64,000 nt of DNA from Caldalkalibacillus mannanilyticus JCM 10596 (GCF_000615945.1 NZ_BAMO01000020.1:17172-81171); one strand, 5' to 3'. Positions 17,683 to 25,706 are shown, numbered from the stretch's first letter. Translations and numbers: made by a program. Notes: generated from the sequence alone by a model not told the origin.

Positions 17683-17763
17683 AGTAAAAAGGTGATCATT
17701 GTTCATTTTCAAGCGGGATAACAGCTAGCAATGTTTCTTTAGATAGAGAAAGGGGGGAAGGGA

Positions 17764-18177
17764 ATGAAGCCAACATATATCTTTTTAGTTCTCCTTATTC
17801 TTTTGAATGTTGGATGCACCAACACCAACATCACATATGAAGAAGATGAACTTTATCTATATTCAGGAGAAATCATTTCTGTAACTCCACAAGATGGTTA
17901 TGTTCTAGAAAATAAAAGCAGAACTAGATTTACACTTTCTCTACATGGATTTAGACCAGAGGGAGAAGAATTCGATGCATATAATGGGAAATTCAGTTCT
18001 GTAATTGAAAGAGCAATAGAAATTACAGACAACACGAAGATTTACAATGAAGATGGAACCGAAATTACTCCTACAGAATTAGAAACAGGAAGTACAGTAG
18101 AATTCAAATTTGTTATCGTGGATGAGTATCACCTTGAAGCGATAGAAATAAAGGTAATTGAGAAAGCTACTGAATAA
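17764..18177 (+). CDS. Small lipoprotein, tandem copy 2
   Basis: A 137-residue paralogue of the preceding lipoprotein, with signal MKPTYIFLVLLILLNVGC, two Thr-Asn pairs and then the same domain (ITYEEDELYLYSGEIISV, ending HLEAIEIKVIEKATE). The ATG follows AGAAAGGGGGGAAGGG. The spacer before it repeats the 3' region of copy 1 (GTAAAAAGGTGATCATTGTTC-like), showing that the duplicated unit included flanking DNA. It differs from copy 1 by scattered substitutions. Function is unknown. Confidence 0.72.
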   Translation: MKPTYIFLVLLILLNVGCTNTNITYEEDELYLYSGEIISVTPQDGYVLENKSRTRFTLSLHGFRPEGEEFDAYNGKFSSVIERAIEITDNTKIYNEDGTEITPTELETGSTVEFKFVIVDEYHLEAIEIKVIEKATE

Positions 18178-18256
18178 AGTAAAAAGGTGATCATTGTTCT
18201 TTTCAAGCGGGATAAAAGCAAGCAATAATTCTTAAGATATAGAAAGGAGGGAGGGG

Positions 18257-18667
18257 ATGAAACCAACTTATATCTTTTTAATTCTCCTTATTCTATTGAA
18301 TGTTGGCTGCACCAACACCAGCATCCCATATGAAGAAGATGAACTACATCATTTTTCAGGGGAAGTCTTTGGTATAGTACCGCAAGATGGGTATGTTCTA
18401 CCGAACAAAAGTAAATCGAGATATGCGCTTTCTCTTCATAATTTTTATCCAGAGGGTGAAGAATTCGATGAATTCAATAGAAAGCATCAAAATACCATTG
18501 AAAGGATCATAGACATCACAGACAATACAAAAATCTACGATGAAAATGATTCGGAAATTGTCCCTACAGATGTTGAAATAGGTAGTGCAGTAGAATTCAA
18601 AGTTATTGTAGCTGATGAATTCCTTGAAGCGATAGAAATAAAGGTAATTAAGAGTGCCTCTGAATAA
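18257..18667 (+). CDS. Small lipoprotein, tandem copy 3
   Basis: A 136-residue third paralogue with signal MKPTYIFLILLILLNVGC, a reduced linker (Thr-Asn-Thr-Ser) and the shared domain (IPYEEDELHHFSGEVFGI). Its signal matches copy 2 while the domain is closer to copy 1 (VLPNKSKSRYALSLHNFYP), a mosaic pattern. The gene follows AGAAAGGAGGGAGGGG and is the last of the set, closed by a terminator. It is probably co-transcribed with copies 1 and 2. Function is unknown. Confidence 0.72.
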   Translation: MKPTYIFLILLILLNVGCTNTSIPYEEDELHHFSGEVFGIVPQDGYVLPNKSKSRYALSLHNFYPEGEEFDEFNRKHQNTIERIIDITDNTKIYDENDSEIVPTDVEIGSAVEFKVIVADEFLEAIEIKVIKSASE

Positions 18668-18687
18668 CGTTTGCTTTTAAAGTAAAA

Positions 18688-18726
18688 AAATAGACCGCCT
18701 TGAGCTGACAACTCCGCGGTCTATTT
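18688..18726 (+). terminator. Intrinsic terminator of the lipoprotein cluster
   Basis: AAATAGACCGC / GCGGTCTATTT hairpin with flanking A and T runs. Confidence 0.75.
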
Positions 18727-18776
18727 CAAAAACTATAACCTGGGTCAACCCCTTTTGCTGGGGAGCTACTGTACAG

Positions 18777-18812
18777 GACCACAGCTGTTAGCATCAGCCT
18801 GTGGTCTTTTTT
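18777..18812 (+). terminator. Second, separate intrinsic terminator
   Basis: GACCACAG / CTGTGGTC hairpin followed by six T, only 50 bp after the previous terminator and with no gene between. A CCCC/GGGG pairing lies just upstream (18750-18764), so a short structured RNA cannot be excluded. Confidence 0.75.
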
Positions 18813-18919
18813 CTAATACGTTTCATCTAATACTATCATACTCTTAAGAAACTGTATGTATGTCTGGGGGAACTTGTACATATAATGTAGCAATCTAGGA
18901 GAGAGTGGGGGAAAACAGG

Positions 18920-19195
18920 ATGAAAGTAAGAAGTAGACTATTTATTTCTCTGGTAGTGGCTCTGGCTTTATTGTGGGTTGCGATTCCGCGATTGCCTGTC
19001 TATGGGAGCAAGGTTGAATTTGGCTTCAGTATTCTTTGGTTAGCTTTTTGCTTGCTGGTGATTGGAGCGAATCTTCATGCTCTGTTGAGATTGGGACGTG
19101 GAGAGGTTGTAGATAAACCAGCGTTATCTAAGGAACAGCGTGAAGCGATGAGAAGGATTCAACGCTACAAGAGAAGGAGAGTACCCTCCAGATAA
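18920..19195 (+). CDS. Hypothetical small membrane protein
   Basis: A 91-residue product. ATG 18920 has GGGGG upstream; a GTG at 18905 would add five residues with no better ribosome site. There are two hydrophobic segments (LFISLVVALALLWVAI and ILWLAFCLLVIGANLHALL) and a highly basic C-terminus (RIQRYKRRRVPSR) likely facing the cytoplasm. No family is recognised. It precedes ytoI by about 170 bp. Confidence 0.55.
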   Translation: MKVRSRLFISLVVALALLWVAIPRLPVYGSKVEFGFSILWLAFCLLVIGANLHALLRLGRGEVVDKPALSKEQREAMRRIQRYKRRRVPSR

Positions 19196-19367
19196 TAACC
19201 ATGAAGAAAGATGAAAAATAATGAATAAAAATAAGACAAGTTAAGGATGAACAGTTGCTTTCCCTCTATGAAACTCTGTATAATACAAGGTAAACAGGAA
19301 TAGTACAGATGATCGAAAACAAGTAATACAGAAGAAGTAGAGACCGTGGAAAGCAAGGTGCAGCCTT

Positions 19368-20681
19368 ATGACAACAAAACATGAACAGATTATTCATCAT
19401 ATCCAATCCTTAGAGGTTGGAAGTAAAATATCCGTTAGGCAAATTGCGAAGGACTTAGATGTAAGTGAAGGAACGGCATATCGTGCGATCAAGGATGCAG
19501 AAACTCAAGGCTATGTCAGTACGATCGGTAGAGTGGGAACGATAAGGATTGAAAAAAAGAAAAAGCAAAACATTGAAAAGCTGACTTTTGCTGAAATTGT
19601 AAATATTGTAGATGGAACCGTTATTGGTGGGAAAGAAGGTCTTCATAAAACCCTAAGTAAATTTGTGATCGGTGCCATGGAGCTTGAAGCTATGATGAAG
19701 TACATCAATGCAGGAAGCTTATTAATTGTGGGGAACCGTCGCAAGTCTCATAAGCTTTCTATTGAGCAAGGAGCTGCCGTTCTCATTACAGGTGGCTTCG
19801 ATACGACAGAAGAAGTGAAGAACTTAGCTGATCAGCTTGAGTTACCGATTATTTCTTCATCCTATGACACATTTACGGTCGCTTCGATGATTAACAGAGC
19901 CATTTATGATCGACTGATCAAGAAGGAAATTATGCTGATTGAGGATATCTTAACACCTCTTGAGCTAACCCATTATTTGATGACCTCTGATCCCATCGAA
20001 GCGTGGTATAAGATGAGTGAAGAAACGAGACACGGGCGTTATCCTGTTGTGGATGAACACCTGAAGGTACAAGGAATTGTGACAGCCAAAGATATTATTG
20101 GCAATCCTCCGAATACCAGTCTAGAGAGGGTCATGACCAAACAACCGATTGTCGTATCACCGAAAACATCTGTGGCTTCAGCCGCTCATATTATGGTCTG
20201 GGAAGGCATTGAACTGCTGCCAGTCGTTGATTCACATCGAAGGCTTCTGGGGATTATTAGTCGTCAGGATGTATTGAAGGCGATGCAATATATTCAGAAT
20301 CAACCTCAGATTGGTGAAACATTTGAGGATTTAATTACTTCCTCTTTTGAAGAAATTGTAGATGGAAAGAATCTGATCTTCAAAGGCTTTATCTCACCAC
20401 AGATGACCAATCATTTAGGAACTCTGTCAAGCGGAATCCTAACCACATTGCTTCAAGAAGCCGGCAATCGAGCCTTGCGTCGTCAGAAAAAGGGAGATCT
20501 AGTAGCAGAGAATCTTTCGATCTATTATCTTAAGCCTGTCCAGATTGAAACGGAAATTGAAATTAGACCCCATGTTATTGAATTAAGTCGAAAGTTTGGA
20601 AAGCTTGATATAGAGGTGTTTCATGAAGGGCAGCTAGTAGCCAAGGGAATGATGAGTGCTCAGTTGATTGACCGGTCATAG
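19368..20681 (+). CDS. ytoI: DRTGG / CBS-pair / hotdog protein, YtoI-like
   Basis: A 437-residue cytoplasmic protein with the domain order of B. subtilis YtoI. It has an N-terminal winged-helix-like segment (KISVRQIAKDLDVSEGTAYRAI), then a DRTGG domain, a pair of CBS domains (residues about 195-310; GIVTAKDIIG, LLGIISRQDVLKAM) and a C-terminal hotdog/thioesterase-like domain (ENLSIYYLKPVQIETEIEI). CBS pairs usually bind adenosyl nucleotides, possibly c-di-AMP or ATP, as sensors. The true function of YtoI is not established. AAGGTG precedes the ATG. The convergent ytpI-like gene next door is the usual Bacillales neighbour, which supports the assignment. Confidence 0.88.
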   Translation: MTTKHEQIIHHIQSLEVGSKISVRQIAKDLDVSEGTAYRAIKDAETQGYVSTIGRVGTIRIEKKKKQNIEKLTFAEIVNIVDGTVIGGKEGLHKTLSKFVIGAMELEAMMKYINAGSLLIVGNRRKSHKLSIEQGAAVLITGGFDTTEEVKNLADQLELPIISSSYDTFTVASMINRAIYDRLIKKEIMLIEDILTPLELTHYLMTSDPIEAWYKMSEETRHGRYPVVDEHLKVQGIVTAKDIIGNPPNTSLERVMTKQPIVVSPKTSVASAAHIMVWEGIELLPVVDSHRRLLGIISRQDVLKAMQYIQNQPQIGETFEDLITSSFEEIVDGKNLIFKGFISPQMTNHLGTLSSGILTTLLQEAGNRALRRQKKGDLVAENLSIYYLKPVQIETEIEIRPHVIELSRKFGKLDIEVFHEGQLVAKGMMSAQLIDRS

Positions 20682-20722
20682 TTAGAAGCGAGAATACAAA
20701 AGTGAATAGAAATAGGATCAAG

Positions 20723-20778
20723 CAAAAAAAGCAAAAGTAACAGGTGACGAACTTACTTCCTGTTATTCTTGCTTTTTT
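20723..20778. terminator. Intrinsic terminator between convergent ytoI and ytpI
   Basis: AAAAAAGCAAAAGTAACAGG / CCTGTTATTCTTGCTTTTTT hairpin, with A and T runs usable from both sides. Confidence 0.8.
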
Positions 20779-20824
20779 ATGTTCTAAGTTTTCAATTTCT
20801 TTGACCGTATCCTTGGTGTATTGG

Positions 20825-21130
20825 TTACTTCTCTGATAAGTGTGGCAAAGAAGCCTTGTAATTTCGAATACCCATCAAGAGGTTAAACAATCCAAGCCCT
20901 AGAAAGAGAAGACCGACAAAGATTCTCCAGCCTGAAAGCTCTATGCCGAAGGTGAAAAGCTGTATGGACCCAAGAGCCAGAAGCATGGTTCCCATTGAGA
21001 TATTCACCTTGGCACTATAAAATTTCATGACGTTATAATTTCTTTGTTTTCGATACTGCCTTGTTTTAGCACTGTAGAAAATGGATAGACCGGCTGAAAA
21101 GGCAGCAATACATGATAAAATGATACTCAT
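20825..21130 (-). CDS. ytpI: YtpI-like membrane protein
   Basis: A product of about 101 residues with three hydrophobic segments (IILSCIAAFSAGLSIFYS; ISMGTMLLALGSIQLFTF; IFVGLLFLGLGLFNLLMGI), matching the YtpI family of Bacillales. Several in-frame starts lie close together (21130, 21136, 21139); AAGGGTG gives the best spacing to 21130. Position beside ytoI is conserved in bacilli and supports the call. Function is unknown. Confidence 0.75.
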   Translation of the reverse strand: MSIILSCIAAFSAGLSIFYSAKTRQYRKQRNYNVMKFYSAKVNISMGTMLLALGSIQLFTFGIELSGWRIFVGLLFLGLGLFNLLMGIRNYKASLPHLSEK

Positions 21131-21454
21131 AGACATCACCCTTAAAAAGACATACTGAGAACTTCTCTCACCTATTGTACATGTTCTCTGATAAAAAGGA
21201 AATAAGACACGGTCAAAAAATGATTCATTTTTTTAAAAAAAAGGTCATTCATGGGTCTATTTACTTAGATAGTAACAATTTTTCAAAAAATTTGATCAGA
21301 AGAAGATACTTTTGTAATGGAGTGAAGAAAAAAATAGGACTATATTCATGCGGAATTTTCTGAAAATAAATGGTTCGATCGGTCAGTGTCATTTTTTGTC
21401 GAATAATCTTATACTAAGACTATCAAATCAGATTCGGACAACAAACGTTGCAGA

Positions 21455-21554
21455 ATCTCGATAAAGGCAAAACTAACGAAAGTTAGTGACGCAAAGCTAC
21501 AGGGGCTAAGGTGTTCTCAAAACGGGACACTAAGCCAGCCAGTTACCGAAAGAT
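21455..21554 (+). ncRNA. Cyclic-di-GMP-I (GEMM-I) riboswitch aptamer
   Basis: The conserved GEMM-I elements are present in order. P1 is formed by ATCTCG (21455-21460) with CGAAAGAT. AAAGGCAAA follows. P2 is ACTAAC / GTTAGT capped by a GAAA tetraloop. Then come GACGCAAAGC and AGGGGCTAAGG, the P3 arm (GGCTAAG.../...CTAAGCC), and the closing GTTACCG. It lies directly upstream of the DUF192 gene and the Tad pilus locus, so c-di-GMP is inferred to control pilus expression. A TATACT at about 21409 may be the promoter -10 element. Confidence 0.9.
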
Positions 21555-21572
21555 ATGAGGCGTTTTTTCTAT

Positions 21573-21615
21573 ACCCTCCTTTCGGTAAAGGCAGGGTTAT
21601 TTCACGTACAGGAGG
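21573..21615 (+). promoter_or_regulatory. Expression platform of the c-di-GMP riboswitch
   Basis: CTTTCGGTAA (21579-21588) can pair with the 3' strand of the aptamer (TTACCGAAAG, 21543-21552), or take part in a local hairpin (ACCCTCCTTT with AAAGGCAGGGT). CCTCCT (21575-21580) is also complementary to the ribosome site AGGAGG (21610-21615). These exclusive pairings look like a switch acting on translation, on transcription, or on both. Which state is ON cannot be settled by reading. Confidence 0.6.
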
Positions 21616-21623
21616 TGACATTG

Positions 21624-21971
21624 TTGAAGCTCATTCATGTAGGGACAGGCCAAGTAATTGCACAACAGGTAAGCATAGCTCAAACGTTTTTCAAAAGACT
21701 AAAGGGGCTGATGTTTACCAGAGAATTACCTCAAGGCCATGCCCTTCATCTTACACCCTGCCGTTCGATTCACACATTTTTCATGAACTACAGCATTGAT
21801 GTACTCTATCTAAATGAACAATGGAGAATTGTATACACTGAAGAACATGTTGCACCACGGAAGTTTGGTAAGCAGTGCCCAGAAGCTATTTCGGTAGTAG
21901 AGCTGACAGCAGGAAGTATACAACATTATGGTTTAGAGGTTGAAGATGAACTTCTATTCGTAAAAGAATAG
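21624..21971 (+). CDS. DUF192-domain protein at the head of the Tad locus
   Basis: A product of about 115 residues. AGGAGG at 21610-21615 supports a TTG start at 21624 (or 21621); the ATG at 21555 lies inside the riboswitch and is unlikely. Family features: FFKRLKGLMFTRELPQGHAL, then HTFFMNYSIDVLYLNEQW and the conserved ending region. DUF192 proteins are small beta-barrel-like proteins of unknown function that often accompany Tad/Flp pilus genes. The gene stands between the c-di-GMP riboswitch and the pilin gene, so it is the first gene under riboswitch control. Confidence 0.85.
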   Translation: MKLIHVGTGQVIAQQVSIAQTFFKRLKGLMFTRELPQGHALHLTPCRSIHTFFMNYSIDVLYLNEQWRIVYTEEHVAPRKFGKQCPEAISVVELTAGSIQHYGLEVEDELLFVKE

Positions 21972-22027
21972 GCGATAAGCACAGCATGACCATTGACAAA
22001 AACAAACATGAAAAAGGAGCGATTTCA

Positions 22028-22204
22028 ATGTTAAACAAATTAAAAGGATTAGTAGTAGAAGAGCAAGGACAAGGGATGACTGAGTATGGTTTGGTTCTAG
22101 GAATTATTGCCGTAGCTGCCGTAGCAGCGATGGTTGCACTGAGAGCACAGATCATTGAAATGTTCGAGGATGTTGTAACACTTGTAACGGGTCGCCCTAG
22201 CTAA
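22028..22204 (+). CDS. flp: Flp-family type IVb pilin
   Basis: A 58-residue prepilin. ATG 22028 follows AAAAAGGAGCG; an upstream ATG at 21986 lacks one. The product has a short basic leader, then GQGMTEYGLVLGIIAVAAVA: a prepilin processing site (Gly before the cleavage, Glu at mature position 5, Tyr at 6) followed by the hydrophobic N-terminal helix. It is the structural subunit of the Tad pilus assembled by the genes downstream. A terminator directly after the gene allows much higher expression of pilin than of the assembly machinery. Confidence 0.93.
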   Translation: MLNKLKGLVVEEQGQGMTEYGLVLGIIAVAAVAAMVALRAQIIEMFEDVVTLVTGRPS

Positions 22205-22259
22205 TAGACCCCTTACATTCTGCCCTTATATATCTTTTTAATCTAAAATGAAAAACAGG

Positions 22260-22290
22260 AAAAGAGTCCTACGTTAAGTAGGGCTCTTTT
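22260..22290 (+). terminator. Intrinsic terminator after the pilin gene
   Basis: AAAAGAGTCCTAC / GTAGGGCTCTTTT hairpin. It probably allows partial read-through into the tad genes. Confidence 0.75.
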
Positions 22291-22317
22291 CAAAAACAAG
22301 GAAGTGAGGGAATCGTT

Positions 22318-22842
22318 ATGTGGTTTGATGTTGTACTAGTAACGATTTTAGTCATTTGTGTTATCACGGATTTAAAAAGCAGAAAAATCTACAATAAAGT
22401 GATTTTTCCCGGACTTCTCATTGCTCTTTTTTCTCAAGTACTACTACACGGCTGGGCTGGGTTAGGTACAGCGATGGTTGGGTTTATGATCGGGCTCGGC
22501 ATCCTATTGATTCCTTATTTATTAGGAGGAATGGGAGCTGGTGATGTGAAGCTCCTCGCTTTAATTGGAGCGTTGAAGGGGAGTCACTTTGTTTTGGAAA
22601 CCGCATTTTATATGGCATTGATCGGGGCTTTGATGGCTGTGGTGATTCTGCTTTTCCATCCTCAGGTGATTCGACGAGTGAAAGAGCTTGTATACTTCTG
22701 CTATGGTATGAGACATGGAATCAAGCTGCCAATGACTAGCTTTCGCCAAGGCAAGCTTTCTGCTACCTATCCGTATGGAGTAGCAATTGCAGGAGGGGCG
22801 ATCATGAGCTTATTTTTAGAAGGGATGAATGTCCTATGGTAA
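22318..22842 (+). CDS. tadV: A24-family prepilin peptidase (TadV/CpaA)
   Basis: A 174-residue membrane protease that processes the Flp prepilin and probably the TadE/TadG pseudopilins. Both catalytic aspartates of the A24 family are visible: the first in TDLKSRKIYN (about residue 19), the second in the signature GAGDVKLLALIG (about 72). Several hydrophobic segments surround them. There is no N-methylation domain, as usual for the short Tad-type enzymes. AAGTGAGGG precedes ATG 22318. It overlaps tadE by seven bases and is the first gene after the pilin terminator. Confidence 0.92.
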   Translation: MWFDVVLVTILVICVITDLKSRKIYNKVIFPGLLIALFSQVLLHGWAGLGTAMVGFMIGLGILLIPYLLGGMGAGDVKLLALIGALKGSHFVLETAFYMALIGALMAVVILLFHPQVIRRVKELVYFCYGMRHGIKLPMTSFRQGKLSATYPYGVAIAGGAIMSLFLEGMNVLW

Positions 22843-23219
22843 AAGAGGAAAAGGGTCAATCCCTAATTGAATTTGCTTTGGTTCTGCCCCTGCTTTTGCT
22901 TTTACTAGTTGGAATCTTTGACTTTGGCAGAATCATTTATTCTTACATGCATTTGCATATTACAGCTCAAGAAACGGTTCGACTAGGTGGATTGGGAAGA
23001 ACAGATGCTGAGATGACTGCCTTTGCTCGGCAACTGAACCATCTCGGAAATTCGAATCAATTAAAGGTAACGGTTTCTCCTTCAGACAGTACAAGAAGAT
23101 CAGGGGGGTATGTCACCGTTACGCTTGAATATCCCGTGAATTATGTAACACCAATGCTTTCACGGATTCTTCCTTCCCCTCTTATGATAAAAACAGATTC
23201 GACGATTCGAGTTGAGTAA
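22836..23219 (+). CDS. tadE: TadE-like minor pilin
   Basis: A 127-residue protein whose N-terminus (EEKGQSLIEFALVLPLLLLLLVGIFDFGRI) is the TadE/pseudopilin pattern: Gly-x-x-x-x-Glu-Phe then a long hydrophobic helix. The mature part has YMHLHITAQETVRLGG, typical of TadE proteins. It is predicted to be processed by TadV and to act as a minor or pseudopilin of the Tad pilus. It overlaps the peptidase gene and is followed by a TadG-like gene 12 bp later. Confidence 0.88.
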   Translation: MVKEEKGQSLIEFALVLPLLLLLLVGIFDFGRIIYSYMHLHITAQETVRLGGLGRTDAEMTAFARQLNHLGNSNQLKVTVSPSDSTRRSGGYVTVTLEYPVNYVTPMLSRILPSPLMIKTDSTIRVE

Positions 23220-23231
23220 GGAGGAGCTAGA

Positions 23232-24161
23232 GTGTGGAAGCCAGATTGCAGGACGAAGAAACATCTTGTCTATGAACAAAGAGGAAGTGCGACGCTGCTC
23301 ACCATCCTTTCCATGCTTGGTTTACTAGCGATTGCCGGACTGGCGATTGATGGAGGAAGCTTGTATATGATGAAGAGCCATTTACAGAAGACAGCCAATG
23401 CTGCGGCTCTTTCAGGTGCACAGGAGCTGACCAATAGCGAAACGGCTGTCAGAAATGTGGTGCAACGAATCGTTAATGACCACAGGGAGCAAGAGAGCTT
23501 ACGTGAAGTAAATATCACCATGCGCAATCGGGTGAATGTTCGCTTAGAAAAAGAAATACCGTTGACGTTTATGAGTATTTTTGGCTGGTCCTCTACACCT
23601 GTCAGGGTTTCAGCCACAGCTGAGATAGGGACAATGGGACGAGCTCATGGAGCGGCACCCCTAGGGATAGATGAGTCGATTCAGCTTGAGTTTTACAAAA
23701 ACTATGAACTAAAAGTAGATGAAACAGGTGTAGACACGGGTAATTTTGGGGTGTTGGCACTCGGAGGTGGGGGAGCTAAAACCTATGAAGATAATTTGAT
23801 TCATGGCTACCAAAATGAGGTGAAGGTTAACGACATTATCCCGACACAGACAGGAAATATTGCAGGAAAAACAAGAGTAGGAGTCAATGCGCGGATTACA
23901 GCCTGTCCTTACCTTAAGGGGGAAACGCATTATCGAGATTGTCCGAGAGTGATTCTGATCCCGGTTTATCAGCCGCATAATCATAATCAAAATCAAATGA
24001 AGGAAATTAAGGTGAAGGGATTTGCGTATTTCTATATCCTAGACCCTATGAATGGAAACGACAAGACAATTAAGGGAATGTTCATTCAACGTGCAGGAGT
24101 TGGGTTTGTGGACCCAAGCTTGGTAGATAAAGGCGCATATAGTATTAGACTAACGGAGTAG
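23232..24161 (+). CDS. TadG-like pilus assembly protein
   Basis: A 309-residue protein starting at GTG 23232 behind AAGGAGGAG. The N-terminal part (GSATLLTILSMLGLLAIAGL, then AIDGGSLYMMKSHLQ and ANAAALSGAQEL) is the Flp pilus-assembly TadG-like domain. The remainder is extracytoplasmic, with a segment similar to other Firmicute TadG-like proteins (VRVSATAEIG; IQRAGVGFVDPSLVDKG). It probably helps to anchor or assemble the pilus at the membrane. It is embedded in the co-directional tad genes. Confidence 0.85.
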   Translation: MWKPDCRTKKHLVYEQRGSATLLTILSMLGLLAIAGLAIDGGSLYMMKSHLQKTANAAALSGAQELTNSETAVRNVVQRIVNDHREQESLREVNITMRNRVNVRLEKEIPLTFMSIFGWSSTPVRVSATAEIGTMGRAHGAAPLGIDESIQLEFYKNYELKVDETGVDTGNFGVLALGGGGAKTYEDNLIHGYQNEVKVNDIIPTQTGNIAGKTRVGVNARITACPYLKGETHYRDCPRVILIPVYQPHNHNQNQMKEIKVKGFAYFYILDPMNGNDKTIKGMFIQRAGVGFVDPSLVDKGAYSIRLTE

Positions 24162-24169
24162 GTGATGAA

Positions 24170-24871
24170 ATGAAGACAAAGCTATTACTTACATTAGCCA
24201 TCGTCATGGGCTTAGTGACAACCTATTTATTCTATCACTATTTGAAGCAATTTGATGTCGAAACAATCAAGAATGAGAGTATGGTCAATGTAGTTGTAGC
24301 AAAACAAAGCATCAAGGGAAATCAACGAGTCACCTCAGAGATGCTTGAATTAAAGGAGGTCCCAGAAGCCGCTCTGCATGAACAAACCATTCGTGAATTG
24401 CATGAGGTGGTGGGGAAATATACGACGGCAGCGATTGAAGCGGGAGAACCTCTGTTACAGCATCGGGTAAAAAGTGAGATGGAAGAGAATCTCTATGTCT
24501 CTCGCAAGGTGAAAGAGGGCTATCGGGCTGTATCTGTTGGAGTGAATTTTGTTCAATCGGTTTCCACGCTTATTGAGCCAGAGGATGATGTGGATGTGAT
24601 TGCGACAGAGGTCAAGGGCAGCGGAGACCAGAAGGAAGTGCTGACGCAGCTTCTTTTACCGAGAGTAAGAGTTCTGGCAGTGGGGAGAAAAATGCTGGAG
24701 CCACAAGAGGATGAGGAGTATGTCGAATATAGTTCCGTTACCTTGGAGCTAACGGCTACGGATGCTGTGAGGCTGGTGAATGCAGCAGAAAAAGGAACGA
24801 TTCAATTAACCTTGTATCAGCGAGTGATTGAATCTGGGGAGGCAGCAGCCCATGACAAGACAACAAACTAA
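24170..24871 (+). CDS. cpaB: Flp pilus assembly protein CpaB (RcpC), SAF domain
   Basis: A 233-residue protein with one N-terminal membrane segment (LLLTLAIVMGLVTTYLFYHY) and then a SAF domain (VVVAKQSIKGNQRVTSEML, about residues 42-105), the hallmark of CpaB/RcpC. The later YRAVSVGVNFVQSVSTLIEPEDDVDV block is also conserved in this family. In Gram-negatives RcpC works with the secretin; there is no secretin here, so in this Gram-positive it may act in the cell wall. Its 3' end overlaps the next gene by 20 bases. Confidence 0.88.
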   Translation: MKTKLLLTLAIVMGLVTTYLFYHYLKQFDVETIKNESMVNVVVAKQSIKGNQRVTSEMLELKEVPEAALHEQTIRELHEVVGKYTTAAIEAGEPLLQHRVKSEMEENLYVSRKVKEGYRAVSVGVNFVQSVSTLIEPEDDVDVIATEVKGSGDQKEVLTQLLLPRVRVLAVGRKMLEPQEDEEYVEYSSVTLELTATDAVRLVNAAEKGTIQLTLYQRVIESGEAAAHDKTTN

Positions 24872-25706
24872 TCCAGAGGAAAACAAAAAACATCATCGTG
24901 GGGAAATGATTGTTGTCTGTAGTGCCAAAGGAGGAGTGGGCAAAACAGTCTTAAGTGTCAATTTAGCTGTGGCATTGTCTAAGAAAAACATTCAGGTCAG
25001 CGTGTTAGATGGCGATTATCAATTTGGGGATGTGACTCTTGCTATGGATTTACATTCCACCTTCACCATCAAGGATATCGTTGAAGGCTTAGATACCTTA
25101 GATGAATATAGCATGGCTAGCTACCTAAGCAGGCATGAAAGTGGAGTGAAGGTCTTAAGTGCACCAGATCGTCCAGAATATGCCGATTTAGTTACCCCTG
25201 CTGTGACGGAAAAGGTGATCAATCTATTGTTAAAGCAAAATGATTATGTGGTTGTCGATACAGGAGTTGGCTTCCATGATAACTCCCTACAGTTTGTAGA
25301 GAAGGCAGATCAAATTCTGATTGTAACCAACTTAGAAATGGCAACCCTCAAAAACACGAAATTAATGTTAGAAACGCTGGAGGTACTAGGACTGAAAAAC
25401 AAGGTGCAGGTGGTGATCAATCGTTCAACCATGGAAAGTGTGATTCAAGCGGCTGATGTACCGGAGATCTTGGATGAAGAAACGCCTATTTTTATCCCTA
25501 ATGATTTCCAGCTTGTTTCTCAATCTCTGAATATCGGGATTCCTTTCGTACTCAAGCATGGGAAAACGGAAGTGGCAAAAGCGATTTTTAAAATGGCTGA
25601 ACAAATTTCATCCAGAAGAGAGATCAGCTTTATTAAGACGAAAGAGCCATCATTGCTCCAAAAATTATTTACGAAAACCACTCGGGTAAAGGAGAGATCA
25701 GAGTGA
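24852..25706 (+). CDS. cpaE: CpaE-like ParA/MinD-type ATPase
   Basis: A 284-residue protein. ATG 24852 follows GGGGAGG; it lies inside the end of cpaB. Deviant Walker A CSAKGGVGKTVLSVNLAVAL (about residues 24-43) marks the MinD/ParA class, followed by VLDGDYQFGDVTLAMDL and the VVVDTGVGFHDNSL switch region. There is no N-terminal receiver domain, unlike some CpaE proteins. Role: polar placement or coordination of Tad pilus assembly. The stop overlaps the start of cpaF (GTGA). Confidence 0.9.
   Translation: MTRQQTNPEENKKHHRGEMIVVCSAKGGVGKTVLSVNLAVALSKKNIQVSVLDGDYQFGDVTLAMDLHSTFTIKDIVEGLDTLDEYSMASYLSRHESGVKVLSAPDRPEYADLVTPAVTEKVINLLLKQNDYVVVDTGVGFHDNSLQFVEKADQILIVTNLEMATLKNTKLMLETLEVLGLKNKVQVVINRSTMESVIQAADVPEILDEETPIFIPNDFQLVSQSLNIGIPFVLKHGKTEVAKAIFKMAEQISSRREISFIKTKEPSLLQKLFTKTTRVKERSE

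Noticed and set aside
21175..21363. 62-codon open frame upstream of the riboswitch
   Set aside because: No ribosome site and a low-complexity Lys/Phe/Ile product typical of AT-rich non-coding DNA.
21555..21623. ATG at the 3' edge of the riboswitch as start of the DUF192 gene
   Set aside because: It lies within the switching region, has no ribosome site, and the extra residues are not part of DUF192; AGGAGG at 21610 points to TTG 21621/21624.
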